Source of the DNA: Bacteroidales bacterium
GTDB lineage: Bacteria > Bacteroidota > Bacteroidia > Bacteroidales > P3
DNA: 5,927 nt
Assembly: GCA_004551865.1 (NCBI GenBank)
Contig: SFPR01000073.1
Span: forward strand, 1 to 5,927
Reading direction: 5' to 3'
The notes beneath the pieces are model-generated. The model did no database searches. It was given only the letters and a program-made list of their open reading frames with translations, and was not told the origin of the DNA. Positions 5,466 through 5,927 of this stretch are shown here, in pieces. Position 1 is the stretch's first letter, and each line of letters starts with the position of its first letter. A program made the translations under genes and the position numbers.

Positions 5466-5485
5466 GCCCGTTATAGCCGACGGGC
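5466..5485 (-). promoter_or_regulatory. Leader hairpin abutting the SD of the 74-aa gene
   Basis: In the minus-strand RNA, GCCCGT and ACGGGC form a perfect 6-bp stem closing the 8-nt loop CGGCTATA. The stem ends exactly where the SD (AAAGGAG) begins. The hairpin at 5870-5891 has the same design: G+C-rich stem, 8-nt loop beginning CGGC, and AAAGGA directly after. It lacks a downstream U-run on the minus strand and so does not look like a leftward terminator. A translational operator or an mRNA-stability element is possible. Confidence 0.5.
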
Positions 5486-5514
5486 GCGGTTTTGTTGTTA
5501 TTTATGCACATTTG

Positions 5515-5856
5515 CTATCTAAGTTCTTCAAAGTAACTTTTCATAAGTTTCATTGTGATTTTACGATCCACAAAAGTTTCCGTATCAAAACCGATACACA
5601 TTGAACCGTCTTTCGTATCAACTTCTTCAATCGAATAAGACAAAAGATAATTTTTATACCCTCTCGGTCTTTCGCCGTAGAAATAGGCGAAGGTATTCCA
5701 ATATTTTGCTTTAAATTCTTTTCCGCAAATAAAAAATTTTACGCATTCGTCGCGTCCGTTGTCCGTGTAGAAACTTTCTATTTCGATAAGGTTTTGTAAC
5801 TCTTCGTCAAACCCTTTAAGAAAATGTTTTGCATTCATAGTGCTTTTATCAATCAT
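5515..5856 (-). CDS. Hypothetical 113-aa protein
   Basis: I do not recognise a family. The 113-aa product is soluble-looking, with no signal peptide or membrane helix. It has a helical start (AKHFLKGFDEELQNLIEIESFY), a central aromatic region (VKFFICGKEFKAKYWNTFAYFYGERPRGY) and an alternating strand-like second half ending in a basic/hydrophobic helix (KITMKLMKSYFEELR). The ATG at 5856 has AAAGGA (5864-5869) 7 nt upstream; a later Met (codon 7) has none. The gene is followed by 62 bp holding the hairpin at 5466-5485, and preceded by the related hairpin at 5870-5891, so it may share regulation with the 74-aa gene. Confidence 0.75.
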   Translation of the reverse strand: MIDKSTMNAKHFLKGFDEELQNLIEIESFYTDNGRDECVKFFICGKEFKAKYWNTFAYFYGERPRGYKNYLLSYSIEEVDTKDGSMCIGFDTETFVDRKITMKLMKSYFEELR

Positions 5857-5869
5857 TGTCTAATCCTTT

Positions 5870-5897
5870 CCGTCGGATATGCCGCCGACGGTCGGCG
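5870..5897 (-). promoter_or_regulatory. Leader hairpin abutting the SD of the 113-aa gene, with an alternative fold
   Basis: In the minus-strand RNA, CCGTCGG (5891-5885) pairs perfectly with CCGACGG (5876-5870) around the 8-nt loop CGGCATAT, and the stem ends exactly at the SD AAAGGA. The upstream segment CGCCGA (5897-5892) can instead pair with TCGGCG (5888-5883) across a 3-nt loop, and flanking AUAU sequences could add pairs after a 2-nt bulge. The two folds share bases 5885-5888 and exclude each other. The same region could act as a DNA dyad. It resembles the hairpin at 5466-5485. Confidence 0.5.
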
Positions 5898-5906
5898 ATA
5901 TTGTAT

Positions 5907-5927
5907 TTAGTCGAGGTTATAAACAGG
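5907..5927 (-). CDS. Possible C-terminal end of an upstream gene
   Basis: Reading leftward from the right edge, one frame gives PVYNLD and then TAA at 5909-5907. A stop here, just before the leader hairpin and SD of the 113-aa gene, fits the operon layout. The other open frame runs through the hairpin as an arginine-rich sequence and looks artificial. Six codons are too few to identify anything. Confidence 0.25.
   Translation of the reverse strand, partial: PVYNLD

Noticed and set aside
5466..5500. Rightward (plus-strand) intrinsic terminator at the 5466-5485 hairpin
   Set aside because: The stem is followed by GCGG before any T-rich run, and no plus-strand gene ends here. Its match to the second SD-abutting hairpin favours a minus-strand leader role.

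Overview
The window looks like part of the early (recombination/replication) region of a temperate phage, prophage or related mobile element of a Firmicutes host, probably Clostridia-like. The reasons are the AT-rich sequence, the strong AAAGGAG/AAGGAG ribosome binding sites before most genes, the tight same-strand packing, and the families present: a RecT annealase, a YqaJ-type exonuclease, DUF1351 and a DUF7666-like repeat protein. The host assignment is an inference; no host gene, integrase or structural gene is visible. All supported genes lie on the minus strand, so transcription runs from right to left.

Upstream block (5927 down to 3958). A possible gene tail at the right edge is followed by a 113-aa protein of unknown function, a 74-aa acidic tyrosine-rich protein, an 80-aa DUF551-like protein, and a 338-aa FtsK/SpoIIIE-type ATPase whose start overlaps the previous stop as ATGA. 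The two leftward genes nearest the right edge each carry a G+C-rich hairpin with an 8-nt loop directly against the Shine-Dalgarno sequence. The two hairpins resemble each other.

Promoter region (3894-3957). Between the FtsK-like gene and the next gene is a good sigma-A-type promoter: TTGCAA, a 17-bp spacer with an extended TG, then TAAAAT. A dyad lies between the -35 and -10 boxes, two tandem 10-bp repeats lie just upstream, and a 10-bp palindrome overlaps the FtsK stop. It appears to drive a separate five-gene unit.

Recombination block (3869 down to 98). The order is small XRE-like HTH protein, YqaJ-family nuclease, DUF7666-like protein with fourteen 9-residue repeats, DUF1351 protein, RecT. 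Spacing is overlapping or 14-18 bp, and SD sequences abut or overlap the preceding stop codon. The likely logic is that the HTH protein controls its own promoter, the nuclease resects double-stranded ends, and RecT coats and anneals the single strands. DUF1351 is a frequent neighbour of unknown role. The repeat protein is embedded between the nuclease and the annealase. A hairpin (46-84) follows recT, and a possible next gene starts at position 35 and runs off the left edge.

No RNA gene, CRISPR array, insertion sequence, attachment site or reverse transcriptase was found. There is no gene-free stretch over 300 bases. The most notable items are the paired leader hairpins, the promoter/operator cluster, and the patterned repeat array.
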